From NCBI RefSeq assembly GCF_037963865.1, contig NZ_CP150170.1, positions 2,356,001-2,420,000 on the forward strand: a stretch of 64,000 bases of DNA, given 5' to 3'. The notes beneath the pieces are model-generated. The model searched no databases, had not been told where the DNA came from, and saw only the letters and a list, made by a program, of their open reading frames with translations. Of this stretch, positions 7,923 to 15,221 are shown in pieces. Positions within the stretch are counted from its first letter, which is position 1. The number at the start of each line of letters is the position of its first letter. The position numbers and the translations under genes are program-made. Source of the DNA: Paenibacillus sp. FSL R10-2734 (lineage in GTDB: Bacteria; Bacillota; Bacilli; Paenibacillales; Paenibacillaceae).

Positions 7923-8642
7923 ATGGTCAAATGGAAAATTGCTCTGCAGCTGCAATATTACCGCATGCTGTTTCTACTAGGGCTGAAGAGTCAGGAAATC
8001 TATTATATTGGCGGGAGTGAGGCTCTTCCCCCACCGCTGACACGTGAAGAAGAAGAGTACCTGCTTCAACGGCTATCCAGCGGCGATGCAGCTGTTCGTG
8101 CGATGCTGATTGAGCGTAACCTGCGCCTCGTAGTATATATCGCTCGTAAATTTGAGAATACCGGAATCAATATTGAAGACTTGGTTTCGATAGGGGCTAT
8201 CGGATTAATCAAGGCGGTTAACACATTTGATCCCGAGAAAAAAATAAAACTAGCAACTTATGCATCACGTTGCATAGAGAATGAAATTTTGATGTATCTG
8301 CGGCGCAATAGTAAGACACGTAGTGAGGTTTCTTTTGATGAACCCCTTAATATTGATTGGGATGGCAATGAGTTGCTGCTCTCAGATGTATTAGGGACAG
8401 AAAATGATACCATTTATCGGAACATTGAAGAACAGGTCGATCGCAAGCTGCTGCAAAAGGCGCTGGAGAAGCTTAGCGAACGGGAAAGACTCATTATGGA
8501 GCTGCGATTCGGACTGCGTGGAGGCGAAGAAAAGACACAAAAAGATGTGGCGGATCTGCTTGGAATCTCCCAATCTTATATTTCGCGACTAGAGAAACGA
8601 ATTATTAAGCGGCTACGTAAGGAGTTTAACAAGATGGTGTAA
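7923..8642 (+). CDS. sigE: RNA polymerase sigma factor sigma-E (pro-form)
   Basis: Early mother-cell sporulation sigma factor, made as an inactive precursor and cleaved by SpoIIGA. It has 239 aa from ATG 7923, with GGAGGAGG upstream. An amphipathic pro-region (about residues 1-28) ends at the GLKSQEIYYIGGSEALPPPL segment, where B. subtilis cleavage occurs. Region 2 is nearly identical to the family (NLRLVVYIARKFENTG, IKLATYASRCIENEILMYLR). Region 4.2 ends QKDVADLLGISQSYISRLEK. It follows spoIIGA by 94 bases and precedes sigG, as in other spore formers. Confidence 0.97.
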   Translation: MVKWKIALQLQYYRMLFLLGLKSQEIYYIGGSEALPPPLTREEEEYLLQRLSSGDAAVRAMLIERNLRLVVYIARKFENTGINIEDLVSIGAIGLIKAVNTFDPEKKIKLATYASRCIENEILMYLRRNSKTRSEVSFDEPLNIDWDGNELLLSDVLGTENDTIYRNIEEQVDRKLLQKALEKLSERERLIMELRFGLRGGEEKTQKDVADLLGISQSYISRLEKRIIKRLRKEFNKMV

Positions 8643-8720
8643 GGTGAAATTAGCGAGGAATAAAATGGCCAACCCGGGAGATAATGTACAGTAATGTTTC
8701 TCCTTGGGAGGTAAATCATC

Positions 8721-9503
8721 ATGACCCGAAATAAAGTCGAGATTTGCGGTGTGGATACTGCTAAGCTGCCTGTTCTAACGAATGTGGAAATGCGGCAACT
8801 GTTCACTTCGCTGCAGCAGCAGGGCGAGCGATCCGCCAGAGAGAAATTGGTAAACGGTAATCTTAGGCTCGTTCTAAGTGTTATCCAGAGGTTCAATAAT
8901 AGGGGAGAATTCGTTGACGATTTGTTCCAGGTGGGTTGCATCGGTTTGATGAAAGCCATCGATAATTTCGATTTATCACAAAACGTTAAGTTCTCCACAT
9001 ACGCGGTTCCGATGATCATTGGTGAGATCCGCCGTTACTTGCGTGATAATAACCCGATTCGGGTATCGCGTTCACTAAGAGATATTGCTTACAAGGCGCT
9101 GCAGGTACGCGATAGTCTGACCAATCAGAATTCGCGGGAACCGACAATATTCGAAATTTCTGAAGCGCTTGGTGTCCCGAAGGAAGATGTAGTATTTGCC
9201 CTTGATGCTATTCAGGATCCAGTGTCCTTATTCGAACCGATCTATCATGACGGTGGCGATCCTATTTATGTAATGGACCAGATTAGCGATGATAAGAATA
9301 AGGATGTGTCGTGGATCGAAGAAATCGCCTTACGTGAAGCGATGCGAAAACTAGGTCAGCGGGAAAAACGAATATTATCCATGCGGTTTTTCGAAGGGAA
9401 AACTCAGATGGAAGTCGCAGATGAGATTGGCATTTCGCAGGCACAGGTTTCACGCCTGGAGAAATCTGCGATCCAGCAAATGCAGAAGCATGTAAAGTCT
9501 TAA
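8721..9503 (+). CDS. sigG: RNA polymerase sigma factor sigma-G
   Basis: Late forespore sigma factor. It has 260 aa from ATG 8721 behind GGGAGG. The N-terminus MTRNKVEICGVDTAKLPVL is the conserved beginning that contains the SpoIIAB/CsfB contact region. Region 2 (VDDLFQVGCIGLMKAIDNFD) and region 4 (QMEVADEIGISQAQVSRLEK) are intact. The 78-base gap after sigE carries a weak hairpin but no promoter I can assign; in B. subtilis sigG has its own sigma-F promoter. A strong terminator closes the cluster. Confidence 0.97.
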   Translation: MTRNKVEICGVDTAKLPVLTNVEMRQLFTSLQQQGERSAREKLVNGNLRLVLSVIQRFNNRGEFVDDLFQVGCIGLMKAIDNFDLSQNVKFSTYAVPMIIGEIRRYLRDNNPIRVSRSLRDIAYKALQVRDSLTNQNSREPTIFEISEALGVPKEDVVFALDAIQDPVSLFEPIYHDGGDPIYVMDQISDDKNKDVSWIEEIALREAMRKLGQREKRILSMRFFEGKTQMEVADEIGISQAQVSRLEKSAIQQMQKHVKS

Positions 9504-9515
9504 ATAGTTAGAGAT

Positions 9516-9565
9516 GAGGAGATATCTAAAATCCGTAATACGGATTTTGGATATCTCCTCTTTTT
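9516..9565 (+). terminator. Terminator after sigG
   Basis: GAGGAGATATC-AAAATCCG pairs with CGGATTTT-GATATCTCCTC around a 5-base loop and runs into TTTTT: a stem of about 20 bp. Confidence 0.95.
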
Positions 9566-9591
9566 AATGTTTCAGGAAGTATAAACTGGGG

Positions 9592-9641
9592 CCCCGCAAA
9601 GTACCTGAGTAAGCATCGAAGCATAACCTCACTTTGTGGGG
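9592..9641 (+). other. Inverted repeat upstream of ylmC
   Basis: CCCCGCAAAGT near 9592 and ACTTTGTGGGG near 9631 match at 10 of 11 positions as inverted copies. It lies in the ylmC upstream region, where a promoter is expected; none could be fixed with confidence. Confidence 0.35.
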
Positions 9642-9713
9642 ATATTTCATGCATGTGGCCAAGCTTTCATAACATATATTGGACTATAGGTCTGATTGTA
9701 CAGGGGTGGTGAG

Positions 9714-10058
9714 ATGAACGAGGATTATGTAGGTTCAGCCAAAAAAATGAAAATCTCTGATTTTCAGACGAAGGACGTTATTAATATAGTGGACGGCAAG
9801 CGGCTGGGCCAAATCAGTGACTTAGAACTTGATTTACGCAGAGGTGTTATCGATGCCATCGTAATTCCCGGATACACTCGGTTTATGGGATTGTTCGGAG
9901 GAGGAACGGATCTGATTATTCCATGGCGAAATATTGTCAAAATCGGGTCTGATGTAGTGCTTGTGAAGATTGAAGAATCAAGAATGCCTCAAGGGCAGGA
10001 CGAGCGAGAAACGATGTATTTGGAACGAGGGGACCGAAGCGAACGGCGCACTTATTAA
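9714..10058 (+). CDS. ylmC: PRC-barrel protein YlmC/YmxH family
   Basis: Small sporulation-associated protein of the YlmC/YmxH family, 114 aa, mostly one PRC-barrel fold. The core MKISDFQTKDVINIVDGKRLG is followed by a DLELDLRRGVIDAIVIPG strand pair and LIIPWRNIVKIGSDVVLVKI. The start ATG 9714 has GGGGTGGTGAG just upstream; an internal ATG 9747 would also give a complete barrel. The molecular role is not known. It sits between sigG and ylmD as in B. subtilis (ylmA and ylmB are absent here). Its stop overlaps a terminator. Confidence 0.85.
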   Translation: MNEDYVGSAKKMKISDFQTKDVINIVDGKRLGQISDLELDLRRGVIDAIVIPGYTRFMGLFGGGTDLIIPWRNIVKIGSDVVLVKIEESRMPQGQDERETMYLERGDRSERRTY

Positions 10059-10076
10059 TTAGGTGCGTTTTTTGTC
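10047..10076 (+). terminator. Terminator overlapping the ylmC stop
   Basis: CGCAC (10047-10051) and GTGCG (10063-10067) flank a TTATTAATTAG loop with extra A-T pairs, followed by TTTTTTGTCTTTTTTTT. Confidence 0.75.
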
Positions 10077-10192
10077 TTTTTTTTAAAGATACGAAATTGC
10101 ATAGCTTAAAAAGTTACTAAATTGAGCGTTCTAGCTTAAGCGGCATTTTGTGAGGGTATTTACATGTGGTACACTAAGGCGGAGGTGAGGAT

Positions 10193-11050
10193 ATGGAACC
10201 GTTTGTGCAGGGAAAAGAAACACTTATGCTACTCCATCTGGAGCCTTGGCGTGAGGTGTATAAAGAAATTACAGCAGGTTTTACCGGTAGACAGGGAGGG
10301 GCTAGTAAAGAGCCTTATGACAGCCTGAATTGTGCGTTTCATGTTGGGGATGCTCCAGAAGATGTCTTAAGAAATCGTGTGGCACTTACTGAAGCTCTTG
10401 ATTTTAAGCCGGAAGCTTGGACCTGTGGAGAACAAACCCATGGGGCAGAAATAGCAGTAGTAAGAGAAGCAGATCGTGGCCGGGGTCAAAAGGATAGAGC
10501 TTCGGCATTTCAGACAACGGATGGTTTGCTTACCGATGTGCCGGGAGTCTTGCTGACTTCTTTTTATGCGGATTGTGTGCCCCTTTATTTTTATGATCCA
10601 GTGCACCAGGTTGTAGGACTTGCGCATGCTGGTTGGAAGGGAACTGTAGCCCAGATTGCAGCCGCAATGGTGAATAAAATGGAGAACACTTACGGCAGTC
10701 ATCCGCAGGATATTTTTGCAGCGATCGGTCCATCTATTGGTGACTGCTGTTATGAGGTGGATGATTATGTGATGGAGCATGTCCGCCATTTGGAGGGTGA
10801 TCTGAACAAGTCGATAGAAACAGCTGATTCTGTTGGGCTATACAGAGTATCTGACACAGATGAGAACAAATACATGCTAAACTTGAAAGAAATGAATCGA
10901 CGCATTATGATTAAAGCAGGAATATTGCCGACTCATATCGAATGTACATCTTGGTGTACAAGCTGTAATCAAGATTTATTCTTTTCTTATCGCAAAGAAA
11001 ATGGGGTTACAGGCAGGATGACGAGCTGGATCGGAATAAAGGAGAGTTGA
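10193..11050 (+). CDS. pgeF: Polyphenol oxidase / purine nucleoside phosphorylase family (YlmD, PgeF)
   Basis: Cytoplasmic protein of the YfiH/PgeF (DUF152) family. Members have been described as purine nucleoside phosphorylase/adenosine deaminase or laccase, and in peptidoglycan editing. It has 285 aa from ATG 10193 behind GGAGGTGAGG. Metal-site residues are visible: the TNGEQ-like TCGEQTHGAEI region, ADCVPLYFYDP, HAGWKGTV, the IGPSIGDCCYEV motif, and the C-terminal CTSCNQDLFFSYR. It heads a tight ylmDEFGH run with gaps of a few bases, so it is cotranscribed with sepF. Confidence 0.88.
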   Translation: MEPFVQGKETLMLLHLEPWREVYKEITAGFTGRQGGASKEPYDSLNCAFHVGDAPEDVLRNRVALTEALDFKPEAWTCGEQTHGAEIAVVREADRGRGQKDRASAFQTTDGLLTDVPGVLLTSFYADCVPLYFYDPVHQVVGLAHAGWKGTVAQIAAAMVNKMENTYGSHPQDIFAAIGPSIGDCCYEVDDYVMEHVRHLEGDLNKSIETADSVGLYRVSDTDENKYMLNLKEMNRRIMIKAGILPTHIECTSWCTSCNQDLFFSYRKENGVTGRMTSWIGIKES

Positions 11051-11053
11051 AAG

Positions 11054-11740
11054 TTGGCTTTAACACTGCAGGAGAGAATTGCTGAGGTAGAGGAACGTGT
11101 AACACGTGCCTGCGAGGCAAGTGGCCGGGATCGAAATGACGTCAAGGTAATTGCAGTGACGAAATATGTTTCTCTGGAAATGGTGTCCTCCGTGTTGGAG
11201 GCAGGCCTAGAGCATATTGCCGAGAGTCGCTGGCAGGATGCTGAGCACAAATGGAAGGTTTTAGGGGACCAAGGGACATGGCATTTTATCGGGCATTTGC
11301 AGACCAATAAGGTTAAAGACGTTATTGGAAAGTTTCAATATATACACTCTTTAGACCGGATATCCCTAGCGCAAGAATTACAGAAGAAGGCGACTGCCGC
11401 AGATCAAGAAGTGAAAGTCTTTCTTCAAGTAAACATCTCTGGAGAAGATACGAAGTTTGGTCTGTCGCCTGAGGCGGTACCTGGATTTTTACGTGAAATT
11501 GCTAGTTTCGACCGTGTAAAAGTAATTGGACTAATGACGATGGCACCTTTAGAAGGTGATCCGGAGCTTACCCGTCCTGTATTTCGCGGACTTCGTGAGC
11601 TGCGCGATGAGCTCAATCAACTTGCTTTGACACCTGAGCCGATTACGGAATTATCGATGGGAATGTCGAATGATTTTGAGGTAGCGATACAGGAAGGAGC
11701 CACCTGGGTACGCCTGGGTACGGTGTTAGTAGGCCATTAG
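11054..11740 (+). CDS. ylmE: PLP homeostasis protein YlmE/YggS
   Basis: YggS/PROSC-family pyridoxal-phosphate-binding protein, 228 aa, involved in PLP homeostasis and not a racemase despite its alanine-racemase-like barrel. The PLP lysine is in VIAVTKYVS. Other family marks are ESRWQDAEHKW (the NYVQE-equivalent), WHFIGHLQTNK, VNISGEDTKFGL and LSMGMSNDFEVAI near the phosphate site. The start is TTG 11054 with GGAGAG upstream, 3 bases after the pgeF stop. It lies directly before sepF, as in most Firmicutes. Confidence 0.92.
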   Translation: MALTLQERIAEVEERVTRACEASGRDRNDVKVIAVTKYVSLEMVSSVLEAGLEHIAESRWQDAEHKWKVLGDQGTWHFIGHLQTNKVKDVIGKFQYIHSLDRISLAQELQKKATAADQEVKVFLQVNISGEDTKFGLSPEAVPGFLREIASFDRVKVIGLMTMAPLEGDPELTRPVFRGLRELRDELNQLALTPEPITELSMGMSNDFEVAIQEGATWVRLGTVLVGH

Positions 11741-11751
11741 GAGGGATCGTG

Positions 11752-12195
11752 ATGAGCGTTATGAACCGATTTATGAGTTTTTTGGGCTTGCAGGAGGAAG
11801 AGGAAATTGTGGAGCGGGAGCAGATTTCCCATGAAGAGGATGAGTATGAGCCAGCCCCTGTCGAAACCCGCAAAAATCAAAGGGGCAACGTTGTCAGTAT
11901 CCATTCGCAAAAGAATGTAAAAGTTGTACTTTATGAGCCACGTTCGTACGATGAGGCTCAGGAAATTGCTGACCATCTCCGTTCGCACCGGACGGTAGTA
12001 ATCAATCTTCAGCGCGTCCGTAATGATCAAGCGATGAGAATTATTGATTTTTTAAGTGGAACCGTTTATGCCCTTGGTGGAGGAATCTCTAAAATTGGGG
12101 GCAATATATTTATGTGCACGCCAGATACCGTTGAAATTCAAGGTGCTATTACGGAAATCCTAGGTGACGATCCAGACTATAACAGAATGAGGTGA
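11752..12195 (+). CDS. sepF: Cell-division protein SepF
   Basis: FtsZ-binding protein that forms rings bundling FtsZ and tethers it to the membrane. It has 147 aa from ATG 11752 (AGGAGGG ends 6 nt upstream); GTG 11749 is poorer. The N-terminal amphipathic helix MSVMNRFMSFLGL is the membrane anchor. An acidic linker follows, then the SepF core from about residue 48 (VVLYEPRSYDEAQEIADHL, VINLQRV, ALGGGISKIGGNIFMCTP). Confidence 0.95.
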   Translation: MSVMNRFMSFLGLQEEEEIVEREQISHEEDEYEPAPVETRKNQRGNVVSIHSQKNVKVVLYEPRSYDEAQEIADHLRSHRTVVINLQRVRNDQAMRIIDFLSGTVYALGGGISKIGGNIFMCTPDTVEIQGAITEILGDDPDYNRMR

Positions 12196-12202
12196 ATGAG
12201 CT

Positions 12203-12469
12203 TTGCTCCAAATTGATTACATTATCGATATGCTGTTTAATATTTATTTTTACATGATTATTTTCTATGTACTGATGTCTTGGTTACCAAATGTTCGTGA
12301 TAACTTTATCGGAGAACTGCTAAGTAAGCTTGTTGAGCCGTACTTGACGCCGTTCCGTCGGTTTATTCCGCCACTTTTCGGTACGCTTGATATTTCCCCG
12401 ATCGTTGCATTACTTGTCTTGGAATTTGCGGCAGGTGGACTCAAATCCATTTTGCACTTAATTTTTTAG
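12203..12469 (+). CDS. ylmG: YggT family membrane protein YlmG
   Basis: 88-aa integral membrane protein with two hydrophobic segments (about residues 8-27 and 66-87) separated by the YggT-family loop LVEPYLTPFRRFIPP. The start is TTG 12203 behind GAGGTGA, overlapping the end of the sepF control region. Relatives influence division-site or membrane organisation, but the mechanism is not established. Position between sepF and ylmH is conserved. Confidence 0.88.
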   Translation: MLQIDYIIDMLFNIYFYMIIFYVLMSWLPNVRDNFIGELLSKLVEPYLTPFRRFIPPLFGTLDISPIVALLVLEFAAGGLKSILHLIF

Positions 12470-12478
12470 GCAGAAGTG

Positions 12479-13261
12479 ATGAAGACAGAAGTTTACGGGC
12501 ATTTTCATCCCGATGAAAGACAATTTGTGGACAAGGCTTGGGAATGGGTTACCCATGCTGGGGAATATCATGAGACGAAACTGACCGAATTTCTAGATCC
12601 GCGTCAAGGGTTTATTCTGCAAACTTTAGTTAACCGTCATCCTGATGTTATCGTCAGATGGGAAGGCGGCCATCCAGAGGCAGAGCGGAAGCGAGCACTC
12701 GTTGCTCCCGATTATCGTGACCTGGATCATGAGGATATGGAGCTGAGGGTTCTTGCCATAACCTCCGGTGAACAAAAGTTTCTGGCGCTCGAGCATGGGG
12801 ACTACATGGGTTCTATTCTCGGTCTTGGAGTAAAACGTGGCAAAATCGGTGATATTCATGTTTTGGACGATGGTTGTCATGTAGTAGTAGCTGCAGATAT
12901 TGCAGATTATTTATCCATGAACTTAACTGGAGTGCACCGGATACAGGTGAGTACGGAGGTATTGCCACTTTCTGCCTTACGTAATAGTGAGGTGAAGCTG
13001 GAAATGATGGATTTGACAGTAGCGTCCCTGCGATTGGATGGCATTGCCGCAGATGTAACACGGCTTAGTCGAAGCAAGATTCTTGCTCCCATCAAGGCCG
13101 GACGCGTTCGGGTAAACTGGAAAGTGGAGGAAGACCCTTCCTGCGGGCTTAAAGATGGTGACATGGTATCTATTCAAGGATTCGGTCGATTCAAGGTTTT
13201 AGAGGTCGGTAGTTTGACGAAAAAAGGCCGATACCGTGTTCAGGTTGGTAAATTTGTGTGA
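12479..13261 (+). CDS. ylmH: S4-domain RNA-binding protein YlmH
   Basis: 260-aa protein. An N-terminal domain (GHFHPDERQFVDKAWEW, EFLDPRQGFI) is followed by a C-terminal S4 domain (LRLDGIAADVTRLSRSKI, IKAGRVRVNWK). B. subtilis YlmH binds 50S subunits and can act in ribosome-associated quality control, like RqcP. ATG 12479 or GTG 12476 may start it; the SD is weak, so coupling to ylmG 9 bases upstream is likely. divIVA follows. Confidence 0.9.
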   Translation: MKTEVYGHFHPDERQFVDKAWEWVTHAGEYHETKLTEFLDPRQGFILQTLVNRHPDVIVRWEGGHPEAERKRALVAPDYRDLDHEDMELRVLAITSGEQKFLALEHGDYMGSILGLGVKRGKIGDIHVLDDGCHVVVAADIADYLSMNLTGVHRIQVSTEVLPLSALRNSEVKLEMMDLTVASLRLDGIAADVTRLSRSKILAPIKAGRVRVNWKVEEDPSCGLKDGDMVSIQGFGRFKVLEVGSLTKKGRYRVQVGKFV

Positions 13262-13286
13262 ATCCCTTGCAGGAATCCGGCTTTAC

Positions 13287-13308
13287 TTGTCGAAATTGAT
13301 TATTTCGA
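13287..13308 (+). promoter_or_regulatory. Spo0A-like site within a small palindrome upstream of divIVA
   Basis: TTGTCGAA at 13287-13294 matches the core of a 0A box and overlaps an exact palindrome TCGAAAT-TGATT-ATTTCGA. The 227-base ylmH-divIVA gap presumably holds the divIVA promoter. Whether Spo0A binds here is a guess from the motif alone. Confidence 0.25.
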
Positions 13309-13488
13309 GGGAATCAAACATTTTTAAAGCAGGACGCCGATACTTTATAGAAGAGGCGGACCATGAATGACAGGCGGAACGCAGGTACATCCTCTGCCTT
13401 TACTCGAAGTACAGTCTTTCTTCTTTGTCTACTGCACAGATACGGTTCAGAGACTTAGAAGGTCCGAAATTTCTAGGAGGTGCACAGC

Positions 13489-14001
13489 ATGCCATTAACA
13501 CCGCTCGATATACATAACAAGGAGTTCTCTCGGAGACTTCGCGGTTATGATGAGGACGAGGTCAACGAATTTTTGGATCAAGTGATCAAGGATTACGAAA
13601 GCGTCATCCGTGAGAACAAGGAGCTGCAGAATCAGCTTTTGACCATTCAAGAGCGTCTGGATCATTTTGTGAATATTGAAGAGAGTTTATCGAAGACGAT
13701 CTTAGTCGCTCAGGAAGCGGCGGATGATGTGAAGAACAACTCCAAGAAGGAATCGCAGCTTATTATCAAGGAAGCGGAAAAGAACGCAGATCGGATTATT
13801 AACGAAGCGTTATCCAAATCCCGTAAGGTTGCTATTGAGACTGAAGAATTGCGCAAGCAAGCTTCGATCTATCGCACTCGTTTCCGTACATTGGTGGAAG
13901 CTCAGCTCGAGCTGTTGTCACAGGATGACTGGAACGCCTTAGAGAGTCGTGAGGCGAGCGAGAGCGTTACTTTTAAGGATGATGTTCTACATCGTATCTA
14001 A
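13489..14001 (+). CDS. divIVA: Cell-pole/septum protein DivIVA
   Basis: Coiled-coil protein that senses negative membrane curvature and recruits Min or chromosome-anchoring partners. It has 170 aa from ATG 13489 behind CTAGGAGGTG. The membrane-binding N-terminal domain MPLTPLDIHNKEFSRRLRGY with the conserved YDEDEVNEFLDQV motif is followed by heptad coiled coils (about residues 30-70 and 80-150). It is the last gene of the ylm block. A palindromic repeat about 240 bases downstream can act as its terminator. Confidence 0.95.
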   Translation: MPLTPLDIHNKEFSRRLRGYDEDEVNEFLDQVIKDYESVIRENKELQNQLLTIQERLDHFVNIEESLSKTILVAQEAADDVKNNSKKESQLIIKEAEKNADRIINEALSKSRKVAIETEELRKQASIYRTRFRTLVEAQLELLSQDDWNALESREASESVTFKDDVLHRI

Positions 14002-14076
14002 TGCATTATGATGAATGAATGCTGATGTGGTTTGTGATTAGGAAGGATCTGGGGCTTTGTGGTCCTCGATCAGATT

Positions 14077-14270
14077 AGAGGGAATTTCTCCTGTTATTTT
14101 TGGGTTTTTGGGTCAATAAATTAGGTTAAGGGGAATTTCTCCCTTTAATAACCTTGATTTGCTCTGAAATAGGGAAATTACTTGAATTTATAGGGAGAAA
14201 TTCCCTCTGATTTATAATTTCATGCTAAAATCGGCTAAATAGAGGGAGTTATTCCCTCTATTTTTTATTT
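14077..14270 (+). repeat. Cluster of AGGGA...TCCCT palindromes (family P1); the last copy is also a terminator
   Basis: Palindromic units lie at 14077-14091 (AGAGGGAATTTCTCC), 14128-14145 (AAGGGGAATTTCTCCCTT), 14191-14210 and 14240-14260, plus a half unit near 14170. Spacing is about 50-60 bases. The final unit (TAGAGGGAGTTATTCCCTC at its core) runs into ATTTTTTATTTT and should end transcription from divIVA. The same palindrome type recurs at 23061-23197. Confidence 0.8.
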
Positions 14271-14346
14271 TCCGCTAAAATCGATCATAATAAGTATCTT
14301 CCGCTTATGCAGGTACACCTCCAATTGCGGATTTGGCTAGCGGTTG

Positions 14347-14375
14347 TTGACATTTAGACTTAAAAAGTCTATAAA
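14347..14375 (+). promoter_or_regulatory. Sigma-A promoter of the ileS T-box transcript
   Basis: TTGACA at 14347-14352, a 17-base spacer, and TATAAA at 14370-14375. It lies about 35 bases upstream of the T-box leader. Confidence 0.85.
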
Positions 14376-14407
14376 TAGAACATATCTGTATAATGTTTAT
14401 ATGTATT

Positions 14408-14701
14408 CGATGACGGGACAAGTACGACAAGGTAACGTTCTCCAGAGAGTCGGCGATTGCTGAGAGCCGATTGTTCGAACCCTGCCGGAAGATCTTCCCC
14501 TAGAAGTTAAGCTGAAGCGTTGATCGTGCGTAAGCTTAGCCGTCTGCCGGACGTTACACCGGACCTGTGCACAAGATTTACGCGCAGGACTGAGATTGTG
14601 CTGAATACACTCCCCTTAAGGATGTGCTCATGCGCAGAATTAGGGTGGTATCGCGAGCGTCGTCTCGCCCCTTTGGGGGTGGGATGACGCTTATTTTGTT
14701 G
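14408..14701 (+). promoter_or_regulatory. T-box riboswitch (ileS leader) with terminator
   Basis: Uncharged-tRNA-sensing leader. Stem I begins near GACGGGAC (14412) and includes AGAGAGTCGGCGATTGCTG. A candidate AUC (Ile) specifier lies at 14492-14494. The T-box antiterminator sequence AGGGTGGTATCGCGA is at 14642-14656. The competing terminator pairs 14657-14671 with 14675-14690 and ends in TTATTTTG. With the isoleucyl-tRNA synthetase downstream it should switch transcription on when tRNA-Ile is uncharged. The specifier assignment is inferred, not folded. Confidence 0.92.
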
Positions 14702-14702
14702 T

Positions 14703-15190
14703 TCCGGGGCGGGCCATCCCCCTAAATCCCCCTTTCTAAGGGGGACCCCAAGGGCTGCTGCCCTCTGGACACCCGCAAAGTAAAGCCTCGCGCAAACAGG
14801 TATGGTGCTGGAAGTGAACGGACTCATGTCGGCGGAGGAGCGGCCCTTCTTAGGCTCCCCTGGCGGGTTCGCCTGCGGGGCCTGCACTTTTAGGGCAGGC
14901 CGGCGTTTCACTCGCCGGCCTATGTGGCCCCCCGAGCCAGTGCTGCCCTGCGGGATCGCGGCTCGGGAGCCAAAGGCAACAGCGAAGGCGACCAGCTGCG
15001 CGAGGTCGCCCGAGGCGTCCCGAGCCAGTGCTGCCCTGCGGGATCGCGGCTCGGGAGCCAAAGGCAACAGCGTAGGCGACCAGCTGCGCAAGGTCGCCCA
15101 AGGCGCCCCGAGGCAGTGCTGCCCTGCGGGATCGCGGCTCGGGTGCCCTCGAGATCCCCTCCTTAGCAGGGAGGGGATCGAAGCAGGTTT
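14703..15190 (+). repeat. GC-rich repeat island between the T-box terminator and ileS
   Basis: About 490 bases of markedly higher GC than its neighbours. It contains a CCCCCTT-TCT-AAGGGGG hairpin (14728-14744), an 88-bp tandem repeat at 14931-15018 and 15019-15106 with a partial third copy at 15107-15143, and a GATCCCCTC/GAGGGGATC hairpin (15153-15179). Each repeat unit itself holds inverted CCCGAGCC/GGCTCGGG. An in-frame extension of ileS crosses it, but codon content is unlike coding DNA and ileS has its own natural start at 15222. It probably forms a very structured part of the ileS 5' UTR. Confidence 0.85.
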
Positions 15191-15221
15191 AAGAATAAAC
15201 CATGAAAGGATTGACCATCAC

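Noticed and set aside
14802..15221. In-frame N-terminal extension of ileS
   Set aside because: It crosses repeats, has no SD, and IleS proteins start at the 15222 ATG.
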